A program made the position numbers and the translations under genes. Of a stretch of DNA of 64,000 nt, positions 1 through 8,985 are shown one piece after another. Source of the stretch: Candidatus Rhodoferax odensensis (GTDB lineage Bacteria > Pseudomonadota > Gammaproteobacteria > Burkholderiales > Burkholderiaceae_C); the NCBI GenBank assembly GCA_016718405.1, contig JADKDJ010000038.1, positions 186,001 through 250,000 on the forward strand, written 5' to 3'. The number at the start of each line of letters is the position of its first letter. The first letter of the stretch is position 1. The notes beneath the pieces are model-generated. The model saw nothing but the letters and a program-made list of their open reading frames with translations. It did no database searches and had not been told where the DNA came from.

Positions 1-634
1 GCCCTGATCTGGCTCGATGTTGACACCCAGATCCGCGAGTTGAGCGCCGGCAAGGCGAGTCTGAACGACGTGGCCAGACAGTTCTTTGGCGTGGAGAACG
101 GGCGGGCGAACTCTGCCGTACACCTTCGAGGACGTGATGCGCGCGCTCAATAAGCGGCGCCCCTTCAACTGGACCACGTTCTTGCGCCAGCGGCTCGACG
201 GCCACGACCCGTCAGCGCCGTTGGATGGTCTGACCCGCAGCGGCTGGAAGCTGGCCTACAGCGACCAACAAAGCGAATACGCCAAGACCACCGAGGCCGC
301 ACGCAAGAGCACTGGGTTTACCTACTCACTGGGTTTTGATCTGGACAAAGACGGCAAGCTGACCCATGTGCAATGGGACAGCCCGGCCTTCCGCGCCGGC
401 CTGGCTTCGACCGTGCAATTGGTCGCCGTCAACGGCTTCGCCTACAAGCCTGAATTCTTGCGCGAGGCTATCACGCAAGCCAAGAACGGTAGCGGCGTGG
501 AACTGCTGGTCAAGTCCGCAGACCGCTACCGTACGGTCAGGATCGACTACCGCGGCGGGCTGCGCTACCCCAAGCTCGAACGGATCGAGGGAACGCCAGA
601 CCGGTTGACGCAGATTCTGTCACCAATAGAGTGA
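1..634 (+). pseudogene. C-terminal part of an M61-family (glycyl aminopeptidase-like) peptidase with PDZ domain, frameshifted
   Basis: The gene enters from outside the window, so the N-terminal region and the zinc site are not visible. Reading begins in frame 1 (ALIWLDVDTQIRELS..., then DVARQFFGVENG, typical of the M61 helical domain). It must switch to frame 2 between about positions 92 and 115 to continue as PYTFEDVMRALN and RPFNWTTFLRQRLDG, which are also typical of M61 proteins. The last 100 residues form a PDZ-like domain (SLGFDLDKDGKL, SPAFRAGL, VQLVAVNG). M61 enzymes cleave N-terminal Gly/Ala peptides. Whether the shift is a real lesion or a read error cannot be decided here. Family assignment is fairly secure. 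Confidence 0.7.
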
Positions 635-714
635 GTCGAAGTTGCGGCGCCGCCGTCACCGGTCGGCGCGGTAGTTTCCGTTGCGCTGTGCCAGTTCGGC
701 GTTGCAGGGCACGC

Positions 715-1560
715 CTACTTGTAGCTACCGTCCGCCTGCTTGATCAGTGTCGTGCCCGTCAACGCGTCGGTGATAACCATGGCGCCCGAGGTCAAACAGT
801 CGGCTACAACCTGCATGGTCGTCGTGCCCTGCATACTCATCGTGATCGGGTTGGAAACGGTGATGTAGGGTGAGGGATTGGCAGTCAGGGCTGGCCCCAT
901 TTGCTGGGTGATGTCGTAGCACACATTGCTGTTGACGGTGAGGCTTGAATACCCCGTTGGCGCATTGCGAATGCATGATGAGGTGACACCCAGCGCCGAC
1001 GCCATCGCGTCAAACGGGTTGGGCAGACCAGGTATGTTCATGGAGATACCGGTCAGTTTGAACGACTGCGTGTTTTGCGTCACCAGCACATTGACGCCAG
1101 TAGCTTGCGTTGCGGTGGGGTTACAGATGCCAGTGGTTGGCAACGCGACGCACCCGTTGGTCGTGACGGTAATCGTGTTGCCCGACTGCGAGTAATTGAA
1201 GCCGGCCGGGGCGCTGGCGGCGCTGCACGATGCCGCCGATGCGGGCGGTGTGGTGGATACAACGCTGAAACTGATCACCCCACCAACGGTCACCTTCACA
1301 TTGGTGAACGTGATGCCGCCCACGACGATGCTGGGCATCGACAGGACATTGGTGGTCGGCTCATACGAGTCCTCAGATCCGGGCACGCCGGTGTTGAAGC
1401 TCACCAAGCTGCCGATACTCACGACCACGCTGTAAGTGACCCCACCTACCTTGATGGAAGGAATTGTCAGGTAACCGGTTGCAGGATCGAAGGTGGCCGC
1501 CTGGGCAACACCGCAGCAAGCGGAGATCGCCAACGCGACCAATTTGGGACCAAATCTCAT
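715..1560 (-). CDS. Secreted hypothetical protein with repeated beta motifs
   Basis: The protein is about 281 residues. I start it at the ATG at 1560 (MRFGPKL...) because a Sec signal peptide follows immediately (VALAISACCGVAQA, cut before ATFDP). The mature N-terminus carries two related segments, YLTIPSIKVGGVTYSVVVSI and VLSMPSIVVGGITFTNVKV, each followed by a (G)SLVSF/GVISF strand, so it is an internal beta-strand duplication. The rest is rich in Thr, Ser, Val and Asn, with several Cys that could form disulfides. It has no catalytic motif I recognise. It stands alone between convergent or unrelated genes. It may be an extracellular or outer-surface protein; the function is unknown. Confidence 0.7.
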   Translation of the reverse strand: MRFGPKLVALAISACCGVAQAATFDPATGYLTIPSIKVGGVTYSVVVSIGSLVSFNTGVPGSEDSYEPTTNVLSMPSIVVGGITFTNVKVTVGGVISFSVVSTTPPASAASCSAASAPAGFNYSQSGNTITVTTNGCVALPTTGICNPTATQATGVNVLVTQNTQSFKLTGISMNIPGLPNPFDAMASALGVTSSCIRNAPTGYSSLTVNSNVCYDITQQMGPALTANPSPYITVSNPITMSMQGTTTMQVVADCLTSGAMVITDALTGTTLIKQADGSYK

Positions 1561-1938
1561 GATGGAAGCCTCACTGTATTTGAAGGGAGAGAAAGATGCG
1601 AACGCCATTTCGGCCGCAACACGCCAACCGGTGCGACACCAGCGCGACCAGTATACAAGTAGACACGGGTCATGTTACCGGTCTCACTAGAAGAATCGCA
1701 TGGCTCGCTAGTCGACGCCCAAGCGCGCAACAACGCCCGCGACATCGTTCCCAAACTCAAGCCCCTCGGTAGGCGGTAACCTGCCGAGGGGTTGGCCCAG
1801 CGCAACGTGTGGGTAAACGCGTTGGCAAACATGAGTATCCCGCCTTGTCAACAGAAAGTGCTTTTGATTGCGATGCTGATTGCAACCGAAAAAGGTAATT
1901 TTTCTTCACCGGTGTAAAACTCAAGAATAATCAACTTC
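1561..1938. other. Intergenic region without a supported gene
   Basis: This 378-bp gap separates the divergent secreted protein and Lrp-type regulator genes. It contains a near-perfect hairpin (arms 1762-1773 and 1780-1791, one mismatch, 6-nt loop) with no following T-run. An AT-richer stretch from about 1850 to 1938 probably holds the promoter of the regulator. A 35-codon reading frame ends at 1779 but has no recognisable product. Confidence 0.5.
1762..1791. repeat. Inverted repeat, 12-bp arms
   Basis: The left arm CCCCTCGGTAGG and right arm CCTGCCGAGGGG pair over 12 bp with one mismatch around a 6-nt loop. No U-tract follows on either strand, so a Rho-independent terminator is not well supported. 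Confidence 0.5.
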
Positions 1939-2397
1939 ATGGACAAAATTGATCGAAAAATTCTTCAAATCCTGCAAACCAACGCCCGCGCCAGCCTGCA
2001 GGAGATTGGCCAGGCCGTGGGCCTGAGCCAGTCACCGTGCTGGAACCGCATCAAGAAGATGGAAGACAGCGGCGTGATCGAGGGCTACACCGTGCGCCTG
2101 AATGCCGCCGCGCTGAACCTGGGCGAGACGGTGCTGGTGCAGGTGACGCTGGACAGCCACTCCGACAACACGCTGGAGAAGTTTGGCGAGGTGCTGGCCA
2201 AGATTCCGGAAGTGGTGGAAGCCTACCTGGTGTCGGGTGACTACGACTACCTGCTGCGCATCGCGGTGAGCGGCACGCAAGACTACGAACGCCTGCTGCG
2301 CGAGAAGCTGTACAAGATCAAGGGCATCCGGCACAGCAAGTCGAGCTTCGTGCTGCGCACGCTCAAGAAGGCCGATCTGCCGCTGCTGGGCGTCTGA
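1939..2397 (+). CDS. Lrp/AsnC family transcriptional regulator
   Basis: A 152-residue protein of normal length for the family. Residues about 2-55 form the AsnC-type winged helix (DKIDRKILQILQTNARAS, then LQEIGQAVGLSQSPCWNRIK as the recognition helix). Residues about 65-145 form the RAM/effector-binding domain (GETVLVQVTL, VVEAYLVSGDYDYLLRIAV). Such proteins sense an amino acid or related small molecule and bind DNA as dimers or octamers. It lies 159 bp upstream of the aromatic-acid cluster on the same strand, but that cluster has its own MarR gene, so a link is only possible. The ATG is preceded by an AT-rich leader. Confidence 0.9.
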   Translation: MDKIDRKILQILQTNARASLQEIGQAVGLSQSPCWNRIKKMEDSGVIEGYTVRLNAAALNLGETVLVQVTLDSHSDNTLEKFGEVLAKIPEVVEAYLVSGDYDYLLRIAVSGTQDYERLLREKLYKIKGIRHSKSSFVLRTLKKADLPLLGV

Positions 2398-2505
2398 GCG
2401 CCAGAGCGCCTCAGCGCGGGTGTGGCATGCCAAAACGCGGTCGGCGCCAACACGCCAACGCGGCGAACCTCGGGAAAACACCGATAAGAACGGTCTCATG
2501 TCGGC

Positions 2506-2534
2506 TTGAATTAGTTATAACTCATAACAATAAT
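2506..2534 (+). promoter_or_regulatory. Candidate promoter with palindromic operator for the catabolic cluster
   Basis: TTGAAT at 2506-2511 and AATAAT at 2529-2534 are spaced by 17 bp, like a sigma70 promoter. A perfect 10-bp palindrome, AGTTATAACT (2513-2522), fills the spacer, where a bound repressor would block RNA polymerase. The MarR-family regulator encoded at the end of the same cluster is the obvious candidate. Seen directly: hexamers and palindrome. Inferred: function. Confidence 0.45.
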
Positions 2535-2556
2535 GAAGGCTCACAGGAAGCGCACC

Positions 2557-3339
2557 ATGAGCCACCCCCACCTTCATTTCGAACGCTGCGGCGAGCAGCA
2601 GGAAGTTGCCGTCATCCGGCTTGCCCGCAACGCCAAGCGCAACGCCCTCAGTGACGAACTGGTGCTGGCGCTGCGCGACCTGTTTGACAACCTGCCCGCC
2701 GACGTGCGCGCCGCCGTGCTCGACGGCGAGGGCGAGCACTTTTGCGCCGGGCTGGATTTGAGTGAACTCAAGGAGCGAGATGCCGTCGGCGGCCTGCACC
2801 ACTCGCGCATGTGGCACTCGGTCATGGAGCGCGTGCAGCATGGCCCGGTGCCGGTGATCGCGGCGCTGCACGGCGCGGTGGTGGGCGGCGGGCTGGAGCT
2901 GGCCTGCGCTTGCCACATCCGCGTTGCCGACGAGACTACCTACTTTGCCTTGCCGGAAAGCTCGCGTGGCATTTTTGTCGGCGGCGGCGGTGCCGTGCGC
3001 ATCCCGCGCCTGATCGGCACGGCGCGCATGGTGGACATGATGCTGACCGGGCGCGTCTACAACGCCCAGGAGGGCGAGCGCATCGGCTTGGCCAGCTACC
3101 TGGTGCCAAAGGGCGAGGCCTTTGCCAAGGCGCTGGAGCTGGCGCAGAAGGTGGCCACCAACGCGCCGCTGACCAACTACGCCATCACCCAGGTGCTGCC
3201 GCGCATTGCCGAGGCGCCGGGGGACCAGGGTTTTGTGACCGAGTCCATGATGGCCGGTATCACCCAGAGCGCGCCCGAGGCCAAGGAATTCATGCGCGCT
3301 TTTCTGGAAGGTCGTGCGGCCAAGGTGCGCGGCAACTGA
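2557..3339 (+). CDS. Enoyl-CoA hydratase/isomerase family protein
   Basis: A 260-residue crotonase-fold protein. The start at 2557 is chosen because AGGAAG lies just upstream and the crotonase fold begins at once. The oxyanion-hole motif HFCAGLDL is near residue 70. Both catalytic glutamates of true hydratases appear to be present, in GGGLELACACHI and in PESSRGIFVGGGG. It is expected to hydrate the double bond of an enoyl-CoA. In this cluster (CoA ligase, SDR, thiolase and thioesterase follow) the likely substrate is a cinnamoyl-type CoA such as feruloyl- or coumaroyl-CoA. It is the first gene of the operon, with 13 bp to the ligase gene. Confidence 0.88.
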   Translation: MSHPHLHFERCGEQQEVAVIRLARNAKRNALSDELVLALRDLFDNLPADVRAAVLDGEGEHFCAGLDLSELKERDAVGGLHHSRMWHSVMERVQHGPVPVIAALHGAVVGGGLELACACHIRVADETTYFALPESSRGIFVGGGGAVRIPRLIGTARMVDMMLTGRVYNAQEGERIGLASYLVPKGEAFAKALELAQKVATNAPLTNYAITQVLPRIAEAPGDQGFVTESMMAGITQSAPEAKEFMRAFLEGRAAKVRGN

Positions 3340-3352
3340 ACGAGCAACTACC

Positions 3353-5229
3353 ATGAGCCCCATCACGTTTCGACCCCTCACCTTTGGCGTAACCCGTGTC
3401 GAGCGGCGCGAGGGCGCGCCGGGCGTGTGTTACGTGACGGCCCAGCAGAGCCTGCGCGATCACCCGCCGCGCCTGACCGACCGGCTGCGGCATTGGGCGC
3501 TGACTGCACCCGAGCGCACCTTCCTGGCCCGGCGCTGCCAGCTTGCCGATGGCAAGTCTGGCGACTGGCGCGAAGTGACTTATGCCCAGGCCTGGGCCGC
3601 CGCGCGCAGCATCGCCCAAGGCCTGATCAACCGTGGCCTGAGTGCCGAGCGTCCGGTGGTGTTGCTGTCCGAAAACGACCTGGAGCACGCGCTGCTGGCC
3701 ATGGGCTGCATGGTGGCGGGCGTGCCCTTTGTGCCGGTGTCGCCGCCCTACTCGTTGGTCAGCCAGGACTTCGCCAAGTTGCGCCATGTGCTGGGCACGG
3801 TCACACCCGGCCTGGTGTTCGCGGCGGACGGCGCGCGTTACGGCAAGGCGATCAAGGCCTGCGTTGGCGACGAGGTGGAGGTGGTGTTGACCCAGGCACG
3901 CTGCCCTACATGCGAGCCAGCACCCCCTTTGCCGAGCTGCTGGCCACCCCGGCCACGGATGCTGTGGACGCCGCCATGTTGACCACCGGACCGGACACCA
4001 TCGTCAAGTTCCTGTTCACCAGCGGCTCCACCACGCTGCCCAAGGCGGTGATCAACACGCACCGCATGTGGTGCGCCAACCAACAGCAAATGACGCAGTC
4101 GATGCCGGTCATCACCGAGGCGCCCCTGGTGCTGCTGGACTGGCTGCCCTGGAACCACACCTTTGGCGGCAACCACAACTTTGGCATGGTGGTCTACAAC
4201 GGCGGCACCTTGTACATCGACGACGGCAAGCCCGCGCCGCACCTGATTGGCGAGACCCTGCGCAACCTGCGCGAGGTGGCGCCCACGGTCTATTTCAATG
4301 TGCCGGCCGGCTTTGAAGCCATTGCAAACGCGATGCAGACCGACGCCTTGCTGCGGCGCAATTTGCTGTCGCGCGTCAAGATGTTCTTCTACGCTGGCGC
4401 GGGCCTGAGCCAGCCGGTGTGGGACAGCCTGAGCGCCTCGCAAGAGGCCGAACTGGGCCAACGCATCGTCATGACCACCAGCCTGGGCATGACCGAGTCC
4501 AGCCCGTTTGCGCTGTTCGTGACCAACCCCAATGTGAAGGCCGGCGACCTGGGCGTGCCCGCGCCGGGGCTGGAGATCAAGCTGGTCAAAACCGGCGACA
4601 AGACCGAGCTGCGCTACCGCGGCCCCAACATCACGCCGGGCTACTGGCGCGCACCGGAAGAGACCGCCAAACACTTCGACGATGAAGGCTTCTTCTGCTC
4701 GGGCGACGCCGTCAAGTGGATCGATGAGGGTGACATCCACCAGGGCCTAAGGTTCGATGGTCGTATTGCCGAAGACTTCAAGCTGGCGACCGGCACCTTT
4801 GTCAGCGTCGGGCCGATGCGTAACCAGCTCATTGCGGCGGGCGCACCCTGCGGGCAAGACGGGGTGATCACCGGTCTGGGCCAACACGAGGTGGGCGCCA
4901 TGGGGTTCCCCAATCTGGCCGCCTGCCGCGCCCTGAGCGGCCTGGGCAGCGAGGCCAGCGTGGCGCAGGTGCTGGCCAGCGCGCCGGTGCGGGCGCATTT
5001 TCAGACCCTGCTCGACAAGCTGGCCGAGCGCGCCACCGGAAGCGCCAGCCGCATTGCGCGCCTGTGCCTGCTGGCCGAGCCGCCGACCATCGACCGCAGC
5101 GAGATCACCGACAAGGGCTCAATCAACCAGCGCGCCGTGCTGGCGCAGCGCGCCGCCACGGTGCAGGCGCTGCATGACGACACCCTGCCCGGCTTGCTCA
5201 AGCCCAGCGTAAGTGGACATACCGGCTGA
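3353..5229 (+). pseudogene. Feruloyl-CoA synthetase-like acyl-CoA ligase, frameshifted
   Basis: An ANL-superfamily AMP-forming ligase that would activate a hydroxycinnamate with ATP and CoA. The first 180 residues (from the ATG at 3353) are in frame 2 and end near VVLTQ. From about 3895 the homology continues in frame 1 (LPYMRASTPFAELLATP to the end), so a one-base frameshift lies at roughly 3890-3905. The second half has the P-loop FTSGSTTLPKAVINTHRMW, with Thr where the family usually has Gly (TSGSTGxPK). It also has the adenylate motif TSLGMTESSPFAL, the YRGPNITPGYW strand, the hinge FDGRIAEDFKL and the C-terminal Lys region ITDKGSINQRAVL. The closest family I recognise is feruloyl-CoA synthase (about 610-630 residues). 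It is probably non-functional as read. Confidence 0.8.
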
Positions 5230-5280
5230 ACTGATCGCGCCCTCAAGCAACTGACTCAACAACCCATTCAAGTACCCCTG

Positions 5281-6481
5281 ATGGCTTCTGCCTACCCCGG
5301 ACTCTTCAACGCCTTTCAGGACATCTGGATCCTCGACGGTCTGCGCACGCCGATGGTGGACTACTGCGGCGCGCTGGGCCATATATCGCCCACCGACTTA
5401 GGCATCAAGGCCGCGCGCGCCGTGCTGCAGCGCAGTGGCGTGGCGGGCGAGCAGATCGAATCGGTGCTGACCGGCAACATGGCACCGGGCGACTTCGACC
5501 AGTTCTTCCTGCCGCGCCATATTGGCCTGTATGCGGGCGTGCCGCTGACCGTGCCGGCGCTGATGGCGCAGCGCATCTGCGGCACCGGCTTCGAGCTGTT
5601 TCGCCAGGCCGGCGAGCACGTGCAGGGCGGCGCCTGCGAGGCCGCGCTGGTGGTCGGCACCGAGAACATGACGCGCAACCCGATCGCCGCGTTCGACCAC
5701 CGCACCGGCTTCAAGCTCGGTGCCGAGGTGGCGTTCAAGGACTACATGTGGGAGGCGCTCAAAGACCCGGCCGCTGGCATCAACATGATCCAGACCGCCG
5801 AGAACCTGGCCAAGCAATACGGCATCAACCGCGAGCAGGTGGATGAGTTTGCCTCGCACTCCTTTGCCAAGGCGGTGGCAGCGCAGCAAGCGGGTTTTCA
5901 TGCCGGCGAGATCGTGCCGGTGGTGACGGAGAAGTTCGAGCTCGAAGGCCATGTCACGCGGGGCATCCGTTTGCAGGGCAAGGTAACGGAAGTCAGCCTG
6001 GACACGCATGCCCGCATCTCGCCAGTGGAGGTGCTGGCCAAGCTGCGCTCGGTGTACGAAGGCGGCGTGCAGACCGGTGGCAACAGCTCGGCCTTGGTCG
6101 ATGCCGCCGCCGCTTCGGTGGTGAGCTCGGGCGCCTATGCACGGCAATGGTCTGAGGCGCAGGGCCGCAAGCCGCTGGCGCGCTTGCTGGCCGCCGCCGT
6201 GGTGGGCGTGCCGCCGGCAACCATGGGCATTGGCCCGGCACCAGCGATCCGGCTGCTGCTGGCGCGCGCCGGCCTGACGCCTGGGCCTGGACCTGAACAA
6301 ACTTAACGTCAACGGCGGCGCCATCGCTCTGGGCCACCCGCTGGCCGCCACTGGCGTGCGCCTGACCATCACGCTGGCGCGCGAGCTGCAGCGCAGCGGC
6401 CTGCGCTACGGCGTGGCCAGCGCCTGCATTGGCGGCGGCCAAGGCATTGCGCTGCTGCTGGAAAACCCGGCGGCGGCCTGA
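5281..6481 (+). pseudogene. Thiolase (acetyl-CoA acyltransferase) with internal deletion and frameshift
   Basis: Thiolases cleave a 3-ketoacyl-CoA with CoA; here the expected products are an aroyl-CoA and acetyl-CoA. Residues 1-336 are in frame 1 and include the nucleophile region AQRICGTGFELF. The reading then runs into a stop at 6304-6306. The homologous tail resumes in another frame from about 6288 (LGLDLNKLNVNGGAIALGHP, VASACIGGGQG) and ends at 6481. About two dozen residues are missing at the join, including the NEAFA loop that contributes to the active site of all thiolases. The catalytic His (GHP) and second Cys (SACIGGG) remain. As read, the enzyme should be inactive. Confidence 0.82.
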
Positions 6482-6580
6482 TCTGCACCCAAAGCCAGAA
6501 CAAAACAAGGCCGAAAGCCAATACCATATTCAACAGTTAGCTACTTAAAAAATAGCAAGCACATCAAAGGACATGCGATC

Positions 6581-7366
6581 ATGAAGACACAAGGACACAG
6601 CGCGCTGGTCACCGGCGCCGGCTCCGGCCTGGGTGAGGCCACCGCCCACGAACTGGCCCGCCTCGGCGCCAAGGTGGCGGTGCTGGACATCAACCTGGCC
6701 AACGCCGAGAAGGTGGCGGCCGACATCAACGCCGCGCACGGCGCCGGCCGCGCCGTGGCCTGCCAGTGCGACATCACCGATACCACCAGCCTGCAAGCGG
6801 CACTGGCCAAGGCCAGCGCCGCGCATGGCCCGGCGCGCATGCTGATGAACATTGCCGGCATCGGCAGCGCCAAACGCATCGTTGGCAAAGATGGCAACGC
6901 CGCGCCGCTGGAAGACTTTGTGCGTGTGGTCAACGTCAACCTGATCGGCACCTACAACGCCAGCCGTCTGTTTGCCGCCGCGTGCGCCAAGCTGGAGCCC
7001 CTGGAAGACGGCGAGCGCGGCGTGATGCTGTTCACCGCCTCGGTGGCGGCCTATGACGGGCAAGTCGGGCAGCAAGCCTACAGCGCCTCCAAGAGCGCGC
7101 TGGTCGGCATGACACTGCCGATGGCACGCGACCTGGCGCAGCATGGCATCCGGGTCTGCACCATCGCGCCGGGCCTGTTTGCCACGCCGCTGATGAAGAC
7201 CCTGCCCGAGCCGGTGCAGCAGTCGCTGGCCGCCAGCATTCCCTTCCCTGCGCGGCTGGGCAAACCGGAAGAGTTTGCGCAACTGGCGGCGCACATCGTC
7301 ACCAACACGCATCTCAATGGCGAAGTGATCCGGCTCGACGGCGCGCTGCGCATGGCGCCGCGCTGA
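6581..7366 (+). CDS. SDR family 3-hydroxyacyl-CoA dehydrogenase (type II-like)
   Basis: A 261-residue short-chain dehydrogenase. It has the NAD-binding motif VTGAGSGLGEAT at about residue 10, a DITD acidic turn, NIAGIGSA in place of NNAG, the catalytic Ser in FTASVAAYDG, and YSASK with the Tyr and Lys. The overall pattern, including APGLFATPLM, resembles 3-hydroxyacyl-CoA dehydrogenase type 2 (17-beta-HSD10). It probably oxidises the beta-hydroxyacyl-CoA made by the hydratase. It is intact. A 99-bp gap, slightly AT-rich, separates it from the broken thiolase. Confidence 0.88.
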   Translation: MKTQGHSALVTGAGSGLGEATAHELARLGAKVAVLDINLANAEKVAADINAAHGAGRAVACQCDITDTTSLQAALAKASAAHGPARMLMNIAGIGSAKRIVGKDGNAAPLEDFVRVVNVNLIGTYNASRLFAAACAKLEPLEDGERGVMLFTASVAAYDGQVGQQAYSASKSALVGMTLPMARDLAQHGIRVCTIAPGLFATPLMKTLPEPVQQSLAASIPFPARLGKPEEFAQLAAHIVTNTHLNGEVIRLDGALRMAPR

Positions 7367-7381
7367 AACCAAGGAATACGA

Positions 7382-7801
7382 GTGAGCAAAACCGTGGTCT
7401 ACGAGGTCAAGGTCATGTTTGGTGACTGCGATCCGGCGGGCATCGTGTTCTTCGCCAACTTCTCCAAATGGATGGACGCCGCGTCGCACAACTTTTTTGT
7501 ACAGTGTGGCGTGCCGCCGTTTCGGGAGCTGGTCAAGACCACCGGCATCTTCGGCGCGCCGCTGCTGGAGATTCACACCAAGTTCTCGCAACCTGCCACG
7601 TACGGTGAAACCTTGCAGATCCACACCTCGGTGCAGGAATGGCGCAACACGGTGTTCATCAACAAACACGTGGTCATGCGTGGCGACGAGCTGCTGTGCG
7701 AGGGCACCGAGACGCGCGCCTTCTGCGTGCGCCGCACCGACGACCCCGACCGCATCAAAGCCGTCCCGGTCCCGCCCGACATCCTGGCACGATGCACCTG
7801 A
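7382..7801 (+). CDS. 4-hydroxybenzoyl-CoA thioesterase family protein
   Basis: A 139-residue single hotdog-fold thioesterase of standard length, starting at a GTG with AAGGA upstream. The active-site helix motif GDCDPAGIVFFANFSKWMD is present, with the Asp expected of the 4HBT class. It would release a free aromatic acid, such as vanillate or 4-hydroxybenzoate, from its CoA thioester. This fits the last step of a CoA-dependent chain-shortening route and is the strongest hint that the substrate is aromatic. It is intact and 15 bp from the SDR gene. Confidence 0.88.
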   Translation: MSKTVVYEVKVMFGDCDPAGIVFFANFSKWMDAASHNFFVQCGVPPFRELVKTTGIFGAPLLEIHTKFSQPATYGETLQIHTSVQEWRNTVFINKHVVMRGDELLCEGTETRAFCVRRTDDPDRIKAVPVPPDILARCT

Positions 7802-7849
7802 CAACGATCCCGCCCGTTCTTCCCACCACAACCACACAGGAGACATACC

Positions 7850-8983
7850 ATGAAAGCCATCCGAACCCTCGTCGCCGCATCCGTGGCCGCCCTGCTCGCC
7901 GGCGCCGCCCAGGCGGACATCAATGTCGGCATCAGTTTGCCGCTGACCGGCCCTACGTCGGCGCTGGGCATTGCCAGCAAGAACTCGATCGCGCAGTGGC
8001 CGACCAGCATCGGCGGGCAAAAACTCAATGTGATCATTCTGGACGACGCCACCGACCCGTCCCAAGCTACAAAAAATGCGCGCCGCCTGGTGAGTGAGGA
8101 CAAGGTTGACATTCTGTTCGGCTCCTCATCCACGCCAACCGCCAACGCGGTGGCAACGGTGGCGGCCGAAAGCGGCACGGTGCAACTGACCTTTGCCCCC
8201 ATTGACGTCTCCACCGCCCGGTCGCCGTGGTCTTACAACCTGCCGCAGTCCACCTTGGTGATGTCGCACGCGCTGGTGGCGCACATGAAAAAGACCGGCG
8301 TCAAGACGGTTGGCTTTCTGGGCTACGCCGATGCCTTTGGCGAGCTGTTCCTGCGCGACATGAAGGTCAAGATGACCGGTACCGATCTCAAGTTCGTATC
8401 GGAAGAACGTTTTGCCCGCACCGACACCAGCGTCACCGGCCAGGCGCTCAAGGTCACCGCCAGCAACCCCGACGCGATCCTGATCGTGGCCTCGGGCAGT
8501 GGCGCGGCGATGCCCCACAAGGCCCTGATGGAGCGTGGCTACAAGGGGAAGATTTACCAGACCCACGGCGCGGCCGCGCGCGATTTGATGCGCGTTGGCG
8601 GCAAGGATGTCGAGGGCGGCTACGTGGTGGCCGGCCCCGGCATGGTGGCCGAGCAACTGCCCGCCAACCATCCGAGCAAGGCGGTGGCCCTGACACACGT
8701 GCAGGCCTGGGAGAAAGCCCACGGCGCCAACAGCCGCAACACCCACGCAGGCCATGCTTATGACGCCTCGGTGGTTCTGCAGAAGATCATTCCCGCGGCG
8801 CTCAAGTCGGCGCAGCCCGGCACCAAGGAGTTCCGTGGCGCACTCAAGGCCGCTCTGGAAAATGCCGGCCCGATTGCACTGTTCCATGGCACGGTCAACT
8901 ACACCGCCACCAACCACGCCGGCTACACCGATGACACGGGCGTGATCCTGCGCATCACCAACGGCGACTGGAAGCTGCAGTAA
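7850..8983 (+). CDS. Branched-chain amino acid-type ABC transporter substrate-binding protein
   Basis: A 377-residue periplasmic binding protein (LivK-like, type I fold). The signal peptide covers residues 1-22 (MKAIRTLVAASVAALLAGAA, then cut near QA|DINVG). The mature start, INVGISLPLTGPTSALG, is characteristic. AGGAG precedes the ATG. In Burkholderiales, such proteins encoded beside aromatic-acid genes usually bind aromatic acids rather than leucine. Given the context, a phenylpropenoid or benzoate-type ligand is inferred, not shown. It begins the transporter part of the cluster and is followed after 2 bp by the permease gene. Confidence 0.9.
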   Translation: MKAIRTLVAASVAALLAGAAQADINVGISLPLTGPTSALGIASKNSIAQWPTSIGGQKLNVIILDDATDPSQATKNARRLVSEDKVDILFGSSSTPTANAVATVAAESGTVQLTFAPIDVSTARSPWSYNLPQSTLVMSHALVAHMKKTGVKTVGFLGYADAFGELFLRDMKVKMTGTDLKFVSEERFARTDTSVTGQALKVTASNPDAILIVASGSGAAMPHKALMERGYKGKIYQTHGAAARDLMRVGGKDVEGGYVVAGPGMVAEQLPANHPSKAVALTHVQAWEKAHGANSRNTHAGHAYDASVVLQKIIPAALKSAQPGTKEFRGALKAALENAGPIALFHGTVNYTATNHAGYTDDTGVILRITNGDWKLQ

Positions 8984-8985
8984 GC

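Noticed and set aside
1672..1779. 35-codon frame ending LVPKLKPLGRR-like just inside the hairpin at 1762-1791
   Set aside because: It has no ribosome-binding site and no family match, and its end lies in a palindrome. It could be a gene remnant, but this cannot be supported.
6545..8065. 506-codon antisense frame across the SDR, thioesterase and binding-protein genes
   Set aside because: It overlaps three well-supported genes on the other strand and resembles no protein family.
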